Below are positions 36,115 through 45,700 of a stretch of 64,000 nt of DNA, piece after piece (the first letter of the stretch is position 1; the number at the start of each line of letters is the position of its first letter). Origin of the DNA: an uncultured Dehalococcoidia bacterium (GTDB lineage Bacteria; Chloroflexota; Dehalococcoidia; Bin125); NCBI GenBank assembly GCA_958295515.1, contig CATQGW010000001.1:496001-560000 (forward strand), in the 5' to 3' direction. Both the position numbers and the translations under genes were made by a program. The notes under the pieces are model-generated. The model saw only the letters and a program-made list of their open reading frames with translations, had not been told where the DNA came from and did no database searches.

Positions 36115-36552
36115 CTACAGCGCCATCGGCTCGCCCTGCGCCACCGCCTGCGGATCCGTCTTCCACACATCGGACCCGTCCACGTACAGCTCCACCCCGT
36201 TGCCGTCGGGATCGTTGAGGTACAGCGACTTCGAGACCACATGGTCGATCACCGCGTGGACCTTGACCCCGGCGGCCTCGAGCTCGTCGCGCACCGCGCG
36301 CAGCTCGTCGAGCGTGTCGCCCACGCAGAAGGCGAGATGGTACAGACCGGGCGCCTTGGGGTCCGCGTCGGGGCCGTCCTCGCCCACCTCCAGCAGCGCC
36401 AGATCGTGGTGGTTGCCGAGCGTGTAGAAGGTCATCGGCATCGTTTCGTGCCGCGCCGCCAGCTGCATCCCCAGCACATCGCCGTAGAACGCTTCCGCGC
36501 GCTCCCGGTTGCGCACCTTGATCACCGCATGCCCCAGCTCTCGAACCTGCAT
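36115..36552 (-). CDS. VOC family (glyoxalase/dioxygenase-fold) protein
   Basis: A 145-residue protein with two beta-alpha-beta-beta-beta repeats. It begins RELGHAVIKVRNRERAEAFYGDVLGMQ and ends KSLYLNDPDGNGVELYVDG. His8, a second His in GLYHLAFCV and the final Glu (VELY) are plausible metal ligands. The fold is shared by glyoxalases, dioxygenases and fosfomycin resistance proteins, so the reaction is open. It is separate from the other three VOC genes in the window. Confidence 0.85.
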   Translation of the reverse strand: MQVRELGHAVIKVRNRERAEAFYGDVLGMQLAARHETMPMTFYTLGNHHDLALLEVGEDGPDADPKAPGLYHLAFCVGDTLDELRAVRDELEAAGVKVHAVIDHVVSKSLYLNDPDGNGVELYVDGSDVWKTDPQAVAQGEPMAL

Positions 36553-36637
36553 CGCCGACTCCTTCCGCGCCGCTCCCTCGCATCAAACCGCGAGGGCGCA
36601 TCTGCGGCAATGATACGCCCGCCGGCCCGCGCGGCGC

Positions 36638-37441
36638 TCAGATCTTCGCCGCCACCCCGCCGTCAATGTTGATGATCTCCCCCGTGATGAACCGCGAATC
36701 CTCGCAGCACAGGAACAGCACCAGGTTCGCCACATCCTGCGAGTAGCCCGGCCCCGGCACAATCTGCGCGAAATCGAACATCTTCTCGAACACGTGGTGC
36801 CCGCCGTCCGGATCGTTGTACGTCCCCCGCGTCGCGCCCGGCGTGATGATCTGCCCCGGCCGCACGCAGTTCACCCGAATGTTGTGCCGTCCCCCGACCC
36901 CCGCCATGTAGCGCGTCAGCGCGTCCACCCCCGCCTTGGCCGCGTAATACGACGCCGAGGTGGTGCCGAACTCCTCCTGCATCCGCGGCGAAAAGCCGCG
37001 CTGCGCCGCCAGCGACGACATGTTCACCACGCAGCCCCCGCCCGCCGCCACAATCTGCGGCCAGACCGCCTGGCTGACCCGCATCGTCCCGGTCAGATTC
37101 ACATTGATCACCCGGTCCCACTCCGCCTGCGGCTCATTCGGGAAGTAGCTTCCTGCGCCCCCGCCCGCGTTGTTGAACAGCAGATGCACCTCGCCGTAGA
37201 CCTGCGCCGCCGCTGCCGCCGCATCGAGCACCGACTGGTCGTCGCCCACATCGCAGGCCACGAACGTCGCCTCTCCGCCCGCCTCGCGGATCGCCTGCGC
37301 CACCGCCTGCCCCTGCTCCTCGCGCCGCGCCATCAGAATCACCTTCGCGCCCTCCTGCGCGAACGTGTGCCCCGTCACCTCCCCAATCCCCGAATTGCCG
37401 CCCGTGATGATCGCCACTTTGCCGTCCAGCTTGCCCGCCAT
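36638..37441 (-). CDS. Short-chain dehydrogenase/reductase (SDR)
   Basis: The 267-residue classical SDR has the coenzyme motif TGGNSGIGE (residues 14-22 region), NNAGGGAG, and the catalytic YxxxK in SASYYAAKAGVDALTRY with the upstream Ser in VVNMSS. It ends ITGEIINIDGGV. ATG 37441 follows GAGGAGG; the longer in-frame extension to 38371 is antisense to the LLM gene and is rejected. It is divergent from the LLM monooxygenase at 37583, so they may share a regulator. Confidence 0.9.
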   Translation of the reverse strand: MAGKLDGKVAIITGGNSGIGEVTGHTFAQEGAKVILMARREEQGQAVAQAIREAGGEATFVACDVGDDQSVLDAAAAAAQVYGEVHLLFNNAGGGAGSYFPNEPQAEWDRVINVNLTGTMRVSQAVWPQIVAAGGGCVVNMSSLAAQRGFSPRMQEEFGTTSASYYAAKAGVDALTRYMAGVGGRHNIRVNCVRPGQIITPGATRGTYNDPDGGHHVFEKMFDFAQIVPGPGYSQDVANLVLFLCCEDSRFITGEIINIDGGVAAKI

Positions 37442-37582
37442 GCGCGCCTCCTCGCTCTGATCCGCTGTCGCCAAAGTGTCCCCCAACGCGCGCGCTCCAT
37501 CAACTCCATCAAATTGAGGCGCGCAGCGCCGCACCCAGGCGATAGCATCGGAGCGGATCGCAAATTGCGAAGGGAACGTGCA

Positions 37583-38683
37583 ATGCGGACGAGCGAGACA
37601 CCGCTGCGCTTCGGCTGGTTCATCCCCACCTACGGCGACTTCGATCGTTTCACCAACCCCAGCCGGACCTGGCCCGCCGGGCTCGAGCTGTTCGAGCGGG
37701 TTGCGCTGGCCGCCGAACGCGCCGGCTTCGAATACGCGCTCGTGCCCGTCGCCTCCGCCTGCTGGGAGGCCTGGATCGCCTGCGCCATGGTCTCCGCCAA
37801 AACCACCCGCCTGAAGATGCTCGTCGCCGCCCGCCCCGGCTACATCGTGCCCACCCTGATGGCCAAAATGATCTCCACCTTCGACCAGCTCAGCGGCGGA
37901 CGCATGTCGATCAACCTGATCGCCGGCGGCGACCCCGCCCAGCTCGCGCAGGATGGACTGCTGATCCCCCACGACGAGCGCTACGACGTGATGAACGAGT
38001 CGGTCGAAATCATGAAAGCGCTCTGGGCGGCCGATGCGCCGCTCGACTGGCACGGCCGCCACTTCCAGCTGCGCGGCGCCGAGGTGCAGCCCAAGCCGCT
38101 GCAACAGCCCTGGCCGCGCTTCTACATCGGCGGCGAGTCCGAGGCCGCGCGCGATGTCGGCGCGCGCCACGCCGACTGCTACTTCTTCTGGGGCGACACG
38201 CCGCAGCGCACCGCCGAAAAAATCGCCGACATCCGCGCCCGCGCCCGCCGCTTCGGACGCGAAGACCTCACCTTCGGCATGCGCCTCCAGGTCGTCGTGC
38301 GCGAGACCGAAGCCGAGGCCTGGGACGCCGCGCACGCGCTGATCGAGGGCACGACCGAGCGCCAGCGCCAACGCCGCCGCGCCATCGCCGCCGACTCCGA
38401 GGCCGACACCCGCATGTGGCGGCTCGCCGAAGACTCAGCCGACAACGATTACCTGATCGCTCCCCACCTCTGGAGCGGCATCAGCACCGTCCGCACCGGC
38501 GCCGGCGTCTGCGTCGTCGGCGACCCCGACCAGGTCGCCCACACGCTCCAACAGTTCGTCGATCTCGGCTGCAGCGAATTCTGCCTCAGCGGCTACCCGC
38601 ACGACGCCGAAGCCGAGCGCTTCGGCCGCTGGGTGATCCCGCGCATGCAAGCCGCGCCCGCCCTCGCCGCCGCATCGGGCTAA
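37583..38683 (+). CDS. LLM class flavin-dependent (alkanesulfonate monooxygenase-like) oxidoreductase
   Basis: The 366-residue protein resembles SsuD-type enzymes: RFGWFIPTYGDFDRF, GFEYALVPVASACWEAW, TTRLKMLVAARPGYIVPTLMAKMISTFDQLSGGRMSINLIAGG, then RFYIGGESEAARDVGARHADCYFFWGD. These are hallmarks of FMN-dependent sulfonate monooxygenases, although the substrate cannot be named. ATG 37583 follows AAGGGAAC. The gene is divergent from the SDR. Confidence 0.88.
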   Translation: MRTSETPLRFGWFIPTYGDFDRFTNPSRTWPAGLELFERVALAAERAGFEYALVPVASACWEAWIACAMVSAKTTRLKMLVAARPGYIVPTLMAKMISTFDQLSGGRMSINLIAGGDPAQLAQDGLLIPHDERYDVMNESVEIMKALWAADAPLDWHGRHFQLRGAEVQPKPLQQPWPRFYIGGESEAARDVGARHADCYFFWGDTPQRTAEKIADIRARARRFGREDLTFGMRLQVVVRETEAEAWDAAHALIEGTTERQRQRRRAIAADSEADTRMWRLAEDSADNDYLIAPHLWSGISTVRTGAGVCVVGDPDQVAHTLQQFVDLGCSEFCLSGYPHDAEAERFGRWVIPRMQAAPALAAASG

Positions 38684-38687
38684 GCCA

Positions 38688-38849
38688 ATGTGCCGCGATC
38701 AGCCTGAGCAGCCGCGCTGCGCAGGACAGAGCGGGGACATCATGCACGAAGATGCGGACGATCTGAAAGTCGCGCTGGAGCGCATGGCGGAGATCGAGCG
38801 GGAGGGCGCGATCCCGCTCGACCAGTTCAAAAAGGAACTCGGCCTCTAA
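38688..38849 (+). CDS. Short antitoxin-like remnant or small protein
   Basis: The 53-residue frame ends in DDLKVALERMAEIEREGAIPLDQFKKELGL, a pattern (...ALxxIxxxGxxxxDxxKxELGL) common at the C-termini of type II antitoxins. The N-terminal 18 residues look unrelated, and ATG 38742 (35 residues) is a second candidate start. No toxin-like frame follows. It is either a decayed antitoxin or a tiny protein; support is limited. Confidence 0.35.
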   Translation: MCRDQPEQPRCAGQSGDIMHEDADDLKVALERMAEIEREGAIPLDQFKKELGL

Positions 38850-38968
38850 ACGCGCCTACCTGTGCTGTGAGGCAGCGTGTATCGCAACTTATAGACACCC
38901 ACATCGCCCGCCCCCGATCGGGGTACCTTGACCTTCACCGACGGACGACCAAACTAGGGAGAAATGCA

Positions 38969-39424
38969 ATGGCGCGCGTGCAACTGGCCCTCAACGTGGC
39001 GAAGATCGACGAGGCGATCGACTTCTACTCCCAGCTCTTCCGCACCGAGCCCCACAAGGTGCGCCCCGGCTACGCCAACTTCGAGGTCGAAGACCCGCCC
39101 CTCAAGCTCGTCCTGATCGAGAACGGCCGCGGCGGCGACCTCAACCACCTCGGCGTCGAAGTCGAGTCCACCGGCCAGGTCGTCTCCGAGACACAGCGCC
39201 TCGGCCAACTCGGCCACGAACTCGAAATCGAGGACGCCGTCGTCTGCTGCCACGCTGAGCAGGACAAGGTCTGGGTGCGCGACCCCGCCGGCCTCCGCTG
39301 GGAGGTCTACACCATCACCGACGACCAGCCCGCGACCGAGATGATCCAGCTGATCAGCGACACCTGCTGCGCCGAGCAGAACATCGCCTGCAGCGATGTG
39401 GAGCCCGCCGCCGCGAGCGGCTAA
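38969..39424 (+). CDS. arsI: ArsI/CadI-type VOC metalloenzyme
   Basis: The protein matches the ArsI/CadI family closely: RVQLALNVAKIDEAIDFYSQLFRTEPHKVRPGYANFEVEDPPLKLVLIE, LNHLGVEVEST, DAVVCCHAEQDKVWVRDPAGLRWEVYT. The vicinal Cys pair (CC), the metal His in LNHLG and Glu in WEVY are all present. ArsI cleaves the C-As bond of methylarsenite and related arsenicals. No arsR, arsM or arsenite pump is in the window, so this copy stands alone. ATG 38969 follows AGGGAGA. The length is 151 residues. Confidence 0.88.
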   Translation: MARVQLALNVAKIDEAIDFYSQLFRTEPHKVRPGYANFEVEDPPLKLVLIENGRGGDLNHLGVEVESTGQVVSETQRLGQLGHELEIEDAVVCCHAEQDKVWVRDPAGLRWEVYTITDDQPATEMIQLISDTCCAEQNIACSDVEPAAASG

Positions 39425-39846
39425 GCCTCCTGCACCGGCTCGCAGTTCACCTGCCAGCCGATCCCGAAACGATCCGTGCAGGAGCCGAAGTAGGAACCCC
39501 AGAACATCTCCTGCATCGGCATCCCCACCTGCCCGCCGTCGGACAGCTTGCCGAACACCTCGTCAGCCCGCTCGCGGCTCTCGGGGCTGTAGGCGATCGA
39601 AAAATTCGTCCCCACCACCGGCCCGTCGCCGAAGCCCGGCGCCGAGTCGCTGCCCATCAGCACGCTCTCGCCGATCGGCAGCGAGATGTGCATGATCCGC
39701 CCCAGCGCCTCCTCCGGCACCCCCATATCGGGCGGCCCGTCCCCAAACGTCTGCACCACCATGAACTCCCCGCCGAACACCGAGCGGTAGAAATCGAACG
39801 CCTCGCGGCAGTTGTCCGTAAACGTCAGATACGGGTTCAGCGTCAT
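39421..39846 (-). CDS. PhnB-like VOC family protein
   Basis: The 141-residue protein fits the PhnB/3-demethylubiquinone-methyltransferase-like VOC group: NPYLTFTDNCREAFDFYRSVFGGEF, PEEALGRIMHISLPIGESVLMGSD, and the end FWGSYFGSCTDRFGIGWQVNCE. Proteins of this kind lack a clear catalytic assignment. It converges with arsI and overlaps its end by 4 nt. Confidence 0.85.
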   Translation of the reverse strand: MTLNPYLTFTDNCREAFDFYRSVFGGEFMVVQTFGDGPPDMGVPEEALGRIMHISLPIGESVLMGSDSAPGFGDGPVVGTNFSIAYSPESRERADEVFGKLSDGGQVGMPMQEMFWGSYFGSCTDRFGIGWQVNCEPVQEA

Positions 39847-39969
39847 CGCAGCTTCCTGTCCACAGCCCCAAACTCATCGCGGCAACTCACTCTAGGCACG
39901 CCCACCCAAGCCCTACAACCAATGTGGATAACCACCCTCACCGTCATCCCCAGCAAGAGCGAAAACCAC

Positions 39970-40806
39970 TCACACCGCCCAAGCCGCCGTCAACAGCCCC
40001 ACACCCTCCTCCCGCACCGCCGCCTCACCCTGGCGCAGCGCCCCCCGCAAATCCGCTGGCCGCTCCGCCAGCGCCGACCCCATCCCTCGCGCCATCGCCG
40101 CGTGCAGCGCCGTACCCACGTTGATCTTCGCCACCCCCCGCTCCACCGCGTAGATCAAATCGTCCTCGCCCAGACCCGACGCCCCGTGCAGCACCAGCGG
40201 CGCATCCACCCGCTCCGCGATCGCCCGCAGACGCTCCCGCTGCAGCCCGCCCGCCGCAGGCGCTCCGCCGTGCGTATTGCCCACCGCCACCGCCAGCCAG
40301 TCCACCCCGCTCTCCGCCGCAAATCGCTCCGCCTCCGCCGCATCCGTCCACGCCTCCGCTCCCAGCGTCACACCCTCCTCCACCCCGCTCACATGCCCCA
40401 GCTCCGCTTCCAGCGGCAGACCCTGCCAGGCCGCCAGCCCCCGCGCCTCCCGCACCAGCGCCGCATGCCGCTCATACGCCAGCGTCGAGCCGTCGATCAT
40501 CAGCGACGTAAAGCCCGCATCGATCGCCGCCCGCAGCTCCTCAATCGTGTCCGCGTGATCCAGATGCAGCCCAATCGGGACCAGCGCCCGCCCCGCCAGC
40601 TCCCGCACCGCCGCCGCCGCAATTTTCACCCCGCCGATCTGCGCCAACCCCGCGCGGTTGAACTGCACCAGCACCGGCCGCCCCGTCTGCTCCGCCGCAT
40701 CGATCAGCGCCCGCGCCATCTCCACCGTCGACACATTGCCCGCCACCACCGCCCGCCGCGCGGCGGCAGCCTCGGCGACCAACGCGCGGGCATCGGCGAG
40801 CGGCAC
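39970..40806 (-). CDS. Class II ketose-bisphosphate aldolase-like protein
   Basis: A 278-residue TIM-barrel with class II aldolase motifs: GNVSTVEMARALIDAAEQTGRPVLVQF, VPIGLHLDHADTIEELRAAIDAGFTSLMIDGS, EAELGHVSGVEEG, LAVAVGNTHGG, LVLHGASGL and VAKINVGTAL. Zn ligand His residues are visible in LHLDHAD, GNTHG and LHGASG. GTG 40806 is chosen because GGAGGAAC lies 5 nt before it; the longer start overlaps the divergent sigma gene. GatY/KbaY or Fba function cannot be told apart. Confidence 0.88.
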   Translation of the reverse strand: MPLADARALVAEAAAARRAVVAGNVSTVEMARALIDAAEQTGRPVLVQFNRAGLAQIGGVKIAAAAVRELAGRALVPIGLHLDHADTIEELRAAIDAGFTSLMIDGSTLAYERHAALVREARGLAAWQGLPLEAELGHVSGVEEGVTLGAEAWTDAAEAERFAAESGVDWLAVAVGNTHGGAPAAGGLQRERLRAIAERVDAPLVLHGASGLGEDDLIYAVERGVAKINVGTALHAAMARGMGSALAERPADLRGALRQGEAAVREEGVGLLTAAWAV

Positions 40807-40880
40807 AGTTCCTCCGGGCGTCGGCGAGACGCTTGGTACACTCTCCGCGCAGGGCGTCAAGCGCGGCGCGGGAGAACAGT

Positions 40881-41522
40881 TTGCCAGATCGGCCGCCCGA
40901 GCAGCTCGACGACGACGCCCTCGCCGACCGCGCACGCGGCGGCGAACTCGACGCCTTCAACGTACTGGTCCGCCGCTACGAGCGCCGCGTCTTCGGCCTC
41001 TGCCTCGGCATGCTCCGCTCCCCGGCCGCCGCCGAAGACGCCGCGCAGGACGCGATGATCTCCGCCTGGCGCGCGCTCGACGGCTACCGCGGCGGCAACT
41101 TCCCCGCTTGGCTCATGCGCATCGCCGGCAACCGCTGCCGCGACGAACTCCGCCGCCGCAAGCGCCGACCCTCCGCCTCGCTCGACCTCATGATCGAAGA
41201 ACACGGCGATGCCTGGTCCCCGCCCGACGAAGGCCGCTCGCCCGAACTGGCGGCGCTCGACGCCGAGACCGGCCGCACCCTCCTCGCCGCGCTCGACCGA
41301 CTGCCCGACGAACAACGCCAGACCGTCCTCCTGTCCGATCTGCAGGGGCTGGCCTACCGTGAGATCGCAGACGCTATGGACACCTCAATCGGCACCGTCA
41401 AATCGCGGCTCAACCGCGGACGCGCGCGCATGCGTCAACTGCTGCTCGAAAGCGGGGAACTCTCCCGCGTTCGCGAGCGTCAGGCATTACAGGAGCAAAT
41501 CGAGGAAGGAGGGCGGCGATGA
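40881..41522 (+). CDS. ECF-type RNA polymerase sigma factor
   Basis: The 213-residue protein has region 2 (ELDAFNVLVRRYERRVFGLCLGMLRSPAAAEDAAQDAMISAWRALDGYRG, NFPAWLMRIAGNRCRDELRRRKRR) and region 4 (ALDRLPDEQRQTVLLSDLQGLAYREIADAMDTSIGTVKSRLNRGRARMRQLL). TTG 40881 is chosen since GGGAGAA precedes it; TTG 40833 would place the start over the promoter of the divergent aldolase. It overlaps the anti-sigma gene by 4 nt, so the pair is coupled. A TACACT box lies at 40837-40842, a weak -10 candidate. Confidence 0.92.
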   Translation: MPDRPPEQLDDDALADRARGGELDAFNVLVRRYERRVFGLCLGMLRSPAAAEDAAQDAMISAWRALDGYRGGNFPAWLMRIAGNRCRDELRRRKRRPSASLDLMIEEHGDAWSPPDEGRSPELAALDAETGRTLLAALDRLPDEQRQTVLLSDLQGLAYREIADAMDTSIGTVKSRLNRGRARMRQLLLESGELSRVRERQALQEQIEEGGRR

Positions 41523-42739
41523 CCCGCTGGCGCTTCTGGCGGCGCGGCGACGCCCTGCGCGCCGACGCCTCCGCCTACCTCGACGGCGAACTGAACCCCG
41601 GCCGAGAGGACCAATTCGAGGCCGAGCTGCGCCGCTCGCCCGAACTGCGCGAATACCTGTCCGACCTCGAACTGATCCAGTCCCAGCTCGGCGTGCTCCG
41701 CGAAGCGCGCCCCAGCCGCTCGCTCGAACTGACCGGCGCGGATATCGCCGAACCGCCGCGGCTGATCGCCGCGCCGCGCAACTCCGCCCCACTGCGCCTG
41801 CGCTTCGCCGCCGCGGCCGCCGCCGCCTCGATCGCCGCGCTGGCCGCGGTCCTGGCCTGGGACGCGGTCGACACCACCCCCCCGCCGACCCTGGAGCGGG
41901 CCGCCAGCGAAACCGTCGCGACCACCGAAACCGCCGCTGCGCCGCAAGCCGCGCAGACACTCGAAGCCGCCGAACAACAAGCGCAGCAGCAGGCGCAGGC
42001 CGCCGTGCAGCAGTCCATCTCCGAGCAGGAGCAGCAGGCAGTCGCGGTCGCCGCCGTCGAAGCGGAAGAAGCCGAGCAAGCCGCCGCGCAGGCCGCGCCC
42101 CCTCAAATGCAGCAGGAAGAGCAAGCCGCCGAAGAAGCCGAGCAAGAGGCGCAAGCGGCGCAGCAGGAGCAAGAGACGCAAGCGCGCGAGCAAGCCGATC
42201 CCGCCCGCCAGGCGATCACCGCCGGCGAAGGCGTCGACGACGCCGAAGAAGCCTACGGGGAGGCAATGGAGCAGGAATTCGCCGAAGAGCAGGCCGCCGC
42301 CCAATCCGAACCCCTCGCCGCCGATGCGCCGGCGCAGCAGCAAGCCCAAGCCGCCGAAGCAGCCCCGCCGCTGCAACAGCAGGCCGAAGCCGCCGCCGAT
42401 CCGCCGGCGCAGCAGCAAGCCCAGGCCGCCGAAGCAGCCGCGCCGCTGCAACAGCAGGCCGAAGCCGTTGACGATCCGCAGCCCCAACCGGCTACACAGC
42501 AGCCCGCGCCGGCTGAGGATCAGCCCGCCGCCCCCGCTGAGCCAATCGCCGCCCAAGCCCAAACCGAGCCGCAGCAGAGCGCCCCAACCCCCACCGTGCA
42601 GGTCCGCCAAATCGAGCCCGCCCCCCCACCCCCCACCACAACATCCGAACCCGCCTGGGAAACCCCCGTCCAGATCGCCCTGGCCGCCGCCGCCAGCGCC
42701 GCCCTGCTCCTCCTACTCGCCTTCCGCCGCCGAACCTGA
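41519..42739 (+). CDS. Anti-sigma factor-like membrane protein with long Gln/Ala/Glu-rich extracytoplasmic region
   Basis: The N-terminus (ADASAYLDGELNPGREDQFEAELRRSPELREYLSDLELIQSQLG) fits an anti-sigma domain, but the HxxxCxxC zinc motif is missing. A membrane helix follows (LRFAAAAAAASIAALAAVLAW, about residues 93-113). A stretch of about 260 residues rich in Ala, Gln and Glu, likely helical, then leads to a second C-terminal membrane helix (IALAAAASAALLLLLAF). Two 25-residue repeats (PAQQQAQAAEAA type) lie near residues 270-320. The coupling to the sigma gene supports regulation by membrane signals. Confidence 0.75.
   Translation: MTRWRFWRRGDALRADASAYLDGELNPGREDQFEAELRRSPELREYLSDLELIQSQLGVLREARPSRSLELTGADIAEPPRLIAAPRNSAPLRLRFAAAAAAASIAALAAVLAWDAVDTTPPPTLERAASETVATTETAAAPQAAQTLEAAEQQAQQQAQAAVQQSISEQEQQAVAVAAVEAEEAEQAAAQAAPPQMQQEEQAAEEAEQEAQAAQQEQETQAREQADPARQAITAGEGVDDAEEAYGEAMEQEFAEEQAAAQSEPLAADAPAQQQAQAAEAAPPLQQQAEAAADPPAQQQAQAAEAAAPLQQQAEAVDDPQPQPATQQPAPAEDQPAAPAEPIAAQAQTEPQQSAPTPTVQVRQIEPAPPPPTTTSEPAWETPVQIALAAAASAALLLLLAFRRRT
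42329..42478 (+). repeat. 75-bp tandem repeat inside the anti-sigma gene
   Basis: Two copies of a 75-bp unit begin at 42329 and 42404, each coding 25 residues (PAQQQAQAAEA..PPLQQQAEA). They differ at only a few positions, which points to a recent in-frame duplication lengthening the extracytoplasmic region. Confidence 0.85.
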
Positions 42740-42747
42740 CCGCCGCC

Positions 42748-45700
42748 CTACTCGCAGAGATTCTCAATCGTGTCGGGCAGCCGCAGCTCCACGCCGCTGA
42801 CATCGGATCCGCTCACCTGCACCGGCCTATCTCGGCTGCCGAGCGCGCGTCCTGCCAAGTTATACCAGCAACGCGGCTGATCTCGGAGTTGGATACCGAA
42901 TTGGTACGCGCCGTCAGCTGGTACACGAATCTCAAAGCGACCGTTTGCGTCGGTCCAGACTGCGGTCCAGCCTCCATCGGAGCCGCCGTGGTCAAACGCA
43001 CCGATCCACTTCTCCGACAACGGCGCGCCGCTCGCATCAAGGAACCGGCCGGAGATCCGGTGCGCGCACATCTCGGCGGGGATCTGCCGCGGATCCATCC
43101 GCACGCTACGGCCTTCGATGCGCACCGGGGAACGCTCCTCGAACGTAGTCGTGAGACCGCCGCTGCTGAAATAAATTTCGCAGCCTTCGAGCCTGAACCG
43201 CAGGCGATAGTTCCCCTCAACGGGCACAGTGATGGCAAATGATCCGTCGGCATCAGTATTGCGGTCCGCCCAAGCGACGCAGTCGTCGGCCACTTCGCGG
43301 CAGGCCCGGACACGGGTATCGGCGAGCGGCTGGCCGTCCGAGGTCGTAATGCTTCCCTTGATCTGGTGCGCGCACACATCGTTGGGGATCCGTAGATATC
43401 CGACGCGCACATCGCTTCCGTCAACGGTAATGAGTGCGGCGTCTGCGACACCACTTACCAATCCATGCGGTCCATGGTGAACAGAGCAGCCGTCAAAGTC
43501 GTAGAACAACCGATAGGTGCCGTCAACAGGTACAGGGACTGTGATTGCACCACCGTGATCGACGCGCTTTCTGGTCGTCGATTCACACTGATCGCTGACA
43601 ATTTGGCAAAGTCGAACGTAGATGTTGCTTGTGAGAAACCGATCGATGCCTTCGAGAGCGAGCGCCATTCGACGATCGCACAGGTCGAACGGTACCTGAA
43701 TCGTGAGGCCGCCGACATCAGCGTTGCCGGCTGTGAGAGGCGATGCATCCTGTTGATCGAACGTCAAGCCAGCTGACTCGTAATACGCGGAGCATCCATC
43801 AACTAAATCAAGGCGTAGCCTGTAAGCCCTCGATGAGTCCGGCGCGATGGCAAACGAACCATCGAGATCTGTATACACTCTCGATGCACAGGTGCCTCCA
43901 CCGATCGGGCAGGCAGTCATACGGATACCACGGAGCGGCTGGCTATCCGTCGTGACAACTTGTCCACGAATTCGCCAGCCGCAGGCATTCCGCGTCAACG
44001 GAATATTGACGTCTGGTACGTCAGCAGCGGCAACGCGGATTATCTGTGCCTTCTTCCGCTCGTCGGTCAGCTCGCCGTCGCTGTAGTAGCGGGTGCAGTC
44101 GTCGTTGATGTCGACTGACAGTCGGTAATCGCCGTCTTGGAGCGCTCGGACTGCGAAGGCGCCGGCGGCGTCGGTTTCGGCTCGTTGGTTCCAGCCAACG
44201 CCGGTCTCGCCTTCAACGCGGATGGCGTTGACGAACACGCCGGCGACAGGCGCGACGCCCTCGTGCGTTACCTGTCCGCGAATCCAGCTGGCGTCGTCAT
44301 CGGATTTGGTCATCGTTGCGGGGTCGCGCTGCGCCTGCTCGCGCTGCCACGAGTCGAAGCGAACGTAGAAGTCGGCGACCGGCATGCCGAAGACATCCTG
44401 GAATGCGGTCCGCCAGTCGGGGGAAGATCCCCAGCGGCCGTGCGGGCCGATCTCGGTTGAGGCGAGATGCCGCCAGAAGACGATCCAGGAATCGGGCCCG
44501 GCGTCCGCGATGAGGATGTCAATGGCGAGCCAGCCGAGTGAGTACTCCCACTCTGCGTTTGCCGACTCTGTGCTCCGGAGCGTCGGGGTGCTGTTCGTGA
44601 TTTTGGACTGGTTCCGTTCCTGCAGCTCTTCCCAAGTCTGTTGGTCATCCGTCACACGGTGTTCGCCCTCGCCCCAATTCGCCGTTCCTTCGACGAGCCA
44701 GGTGGCAGCCCAACGGTCGGACAGCTGGTTTTGCAATACGTGGAAATACTCGTGCGTAAGCGTGTAGCGAGCCCTCGCGATTTCGGAGGTCGACAGGTCC
44801 TCCAGCCACGAAGATTGCTTGACGACGACCCGCCTGTCGCCTGTAGCCCAACCACCGTCCACGCGATTCCACCGCGCACGTGTCGATGCGTCGTAAGCAT
44901 CATCAACCTCTACTCCATCGTCCTTGTAGGCCTGAATCAAGGCGCCCACATTCTCTGCGACGTAGATCGTGAAATCCGGGTCCGCCTGGATGCCGTACTG
45001 GTCCCGGTAATAGGACAGCACCGCCTCCAGGTCCTCGCGGACGCGGGTCTGTAGCGACTGCGATGCGCCGCCGGGGAAGACCAGTCGCGGCAGGATGTCG
45101 GTGGGTTGGAGCCAGTTGACCGAGCGGCTGACCTCCACCCACAGCGCTTCGCCGCGGCGCACGCCGGGGGACTCAGCCCCCTCGCCGCCGGTGTCCGCGA
45201 TGACCTGGGCGGAGCGCTCGGGGGAGGTCCAGGTGGCCCACTGCTGGGTTACGGCGTCCCAGCGGCGGATGGAGCGCAGCGACCAGCCGATGCCCTTGGC
45301 GACATCATCGATCGCCGCGCCGTCCGCGCCGCTCCAGGCAACGAGGTTCCAGCCCGTCCGCAGCTTGACGAGGCCGCGCGTCGGCTCGGTGGAGCGGTCC
45401 CAGATCACGGGCGCGTCGCCGCCGAGCTGCATGCGCAGTCCCATGCCGGCGGTGACGCGGCCCAGGCCGCCCAGCCATTCGGGGGCGTTGCGGGCGGCGA
45501 CAATCCAGTCGTCGAGTTCGGCGTCCCAGGCCCAGATCGCTTCGAGCTGCGGGATTTCGCGGAAGAGCTGGGAGACGGGCGTGGGTTCGCCGACCCAGCC
45601 GATCAGGTTGATACCGGGATGCAGGCGGGTGCCGCTCTCCGCCTCCGGCGGCTCCTGCGCGCTCGCCGGACTCACCGTCAGCAGCAGCGCGACAAGCGCG

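Noticed and set aside
37442-38371. N-terminal extension of the SDR gene to 38371
   Set aside because: The added part is the antisense of the LLM gene; the usual SDR start at 37441 has a clear ribosome site.
38928-38956. TTGACC with AAACTA as an arsI promoter
   Set aside because: Only the -35 is convincing; the -10 part matches the consensus too poorly to be reported as a site.
41480-42610. Gly/Leu-rich minus-strand frame opposite the anti-sigma gene
   Set aside because: Caused by the antisense of Gln/Ala-rich codons; repeats of GLLLQRR mirror the tandem repeat and carry no independent signal.
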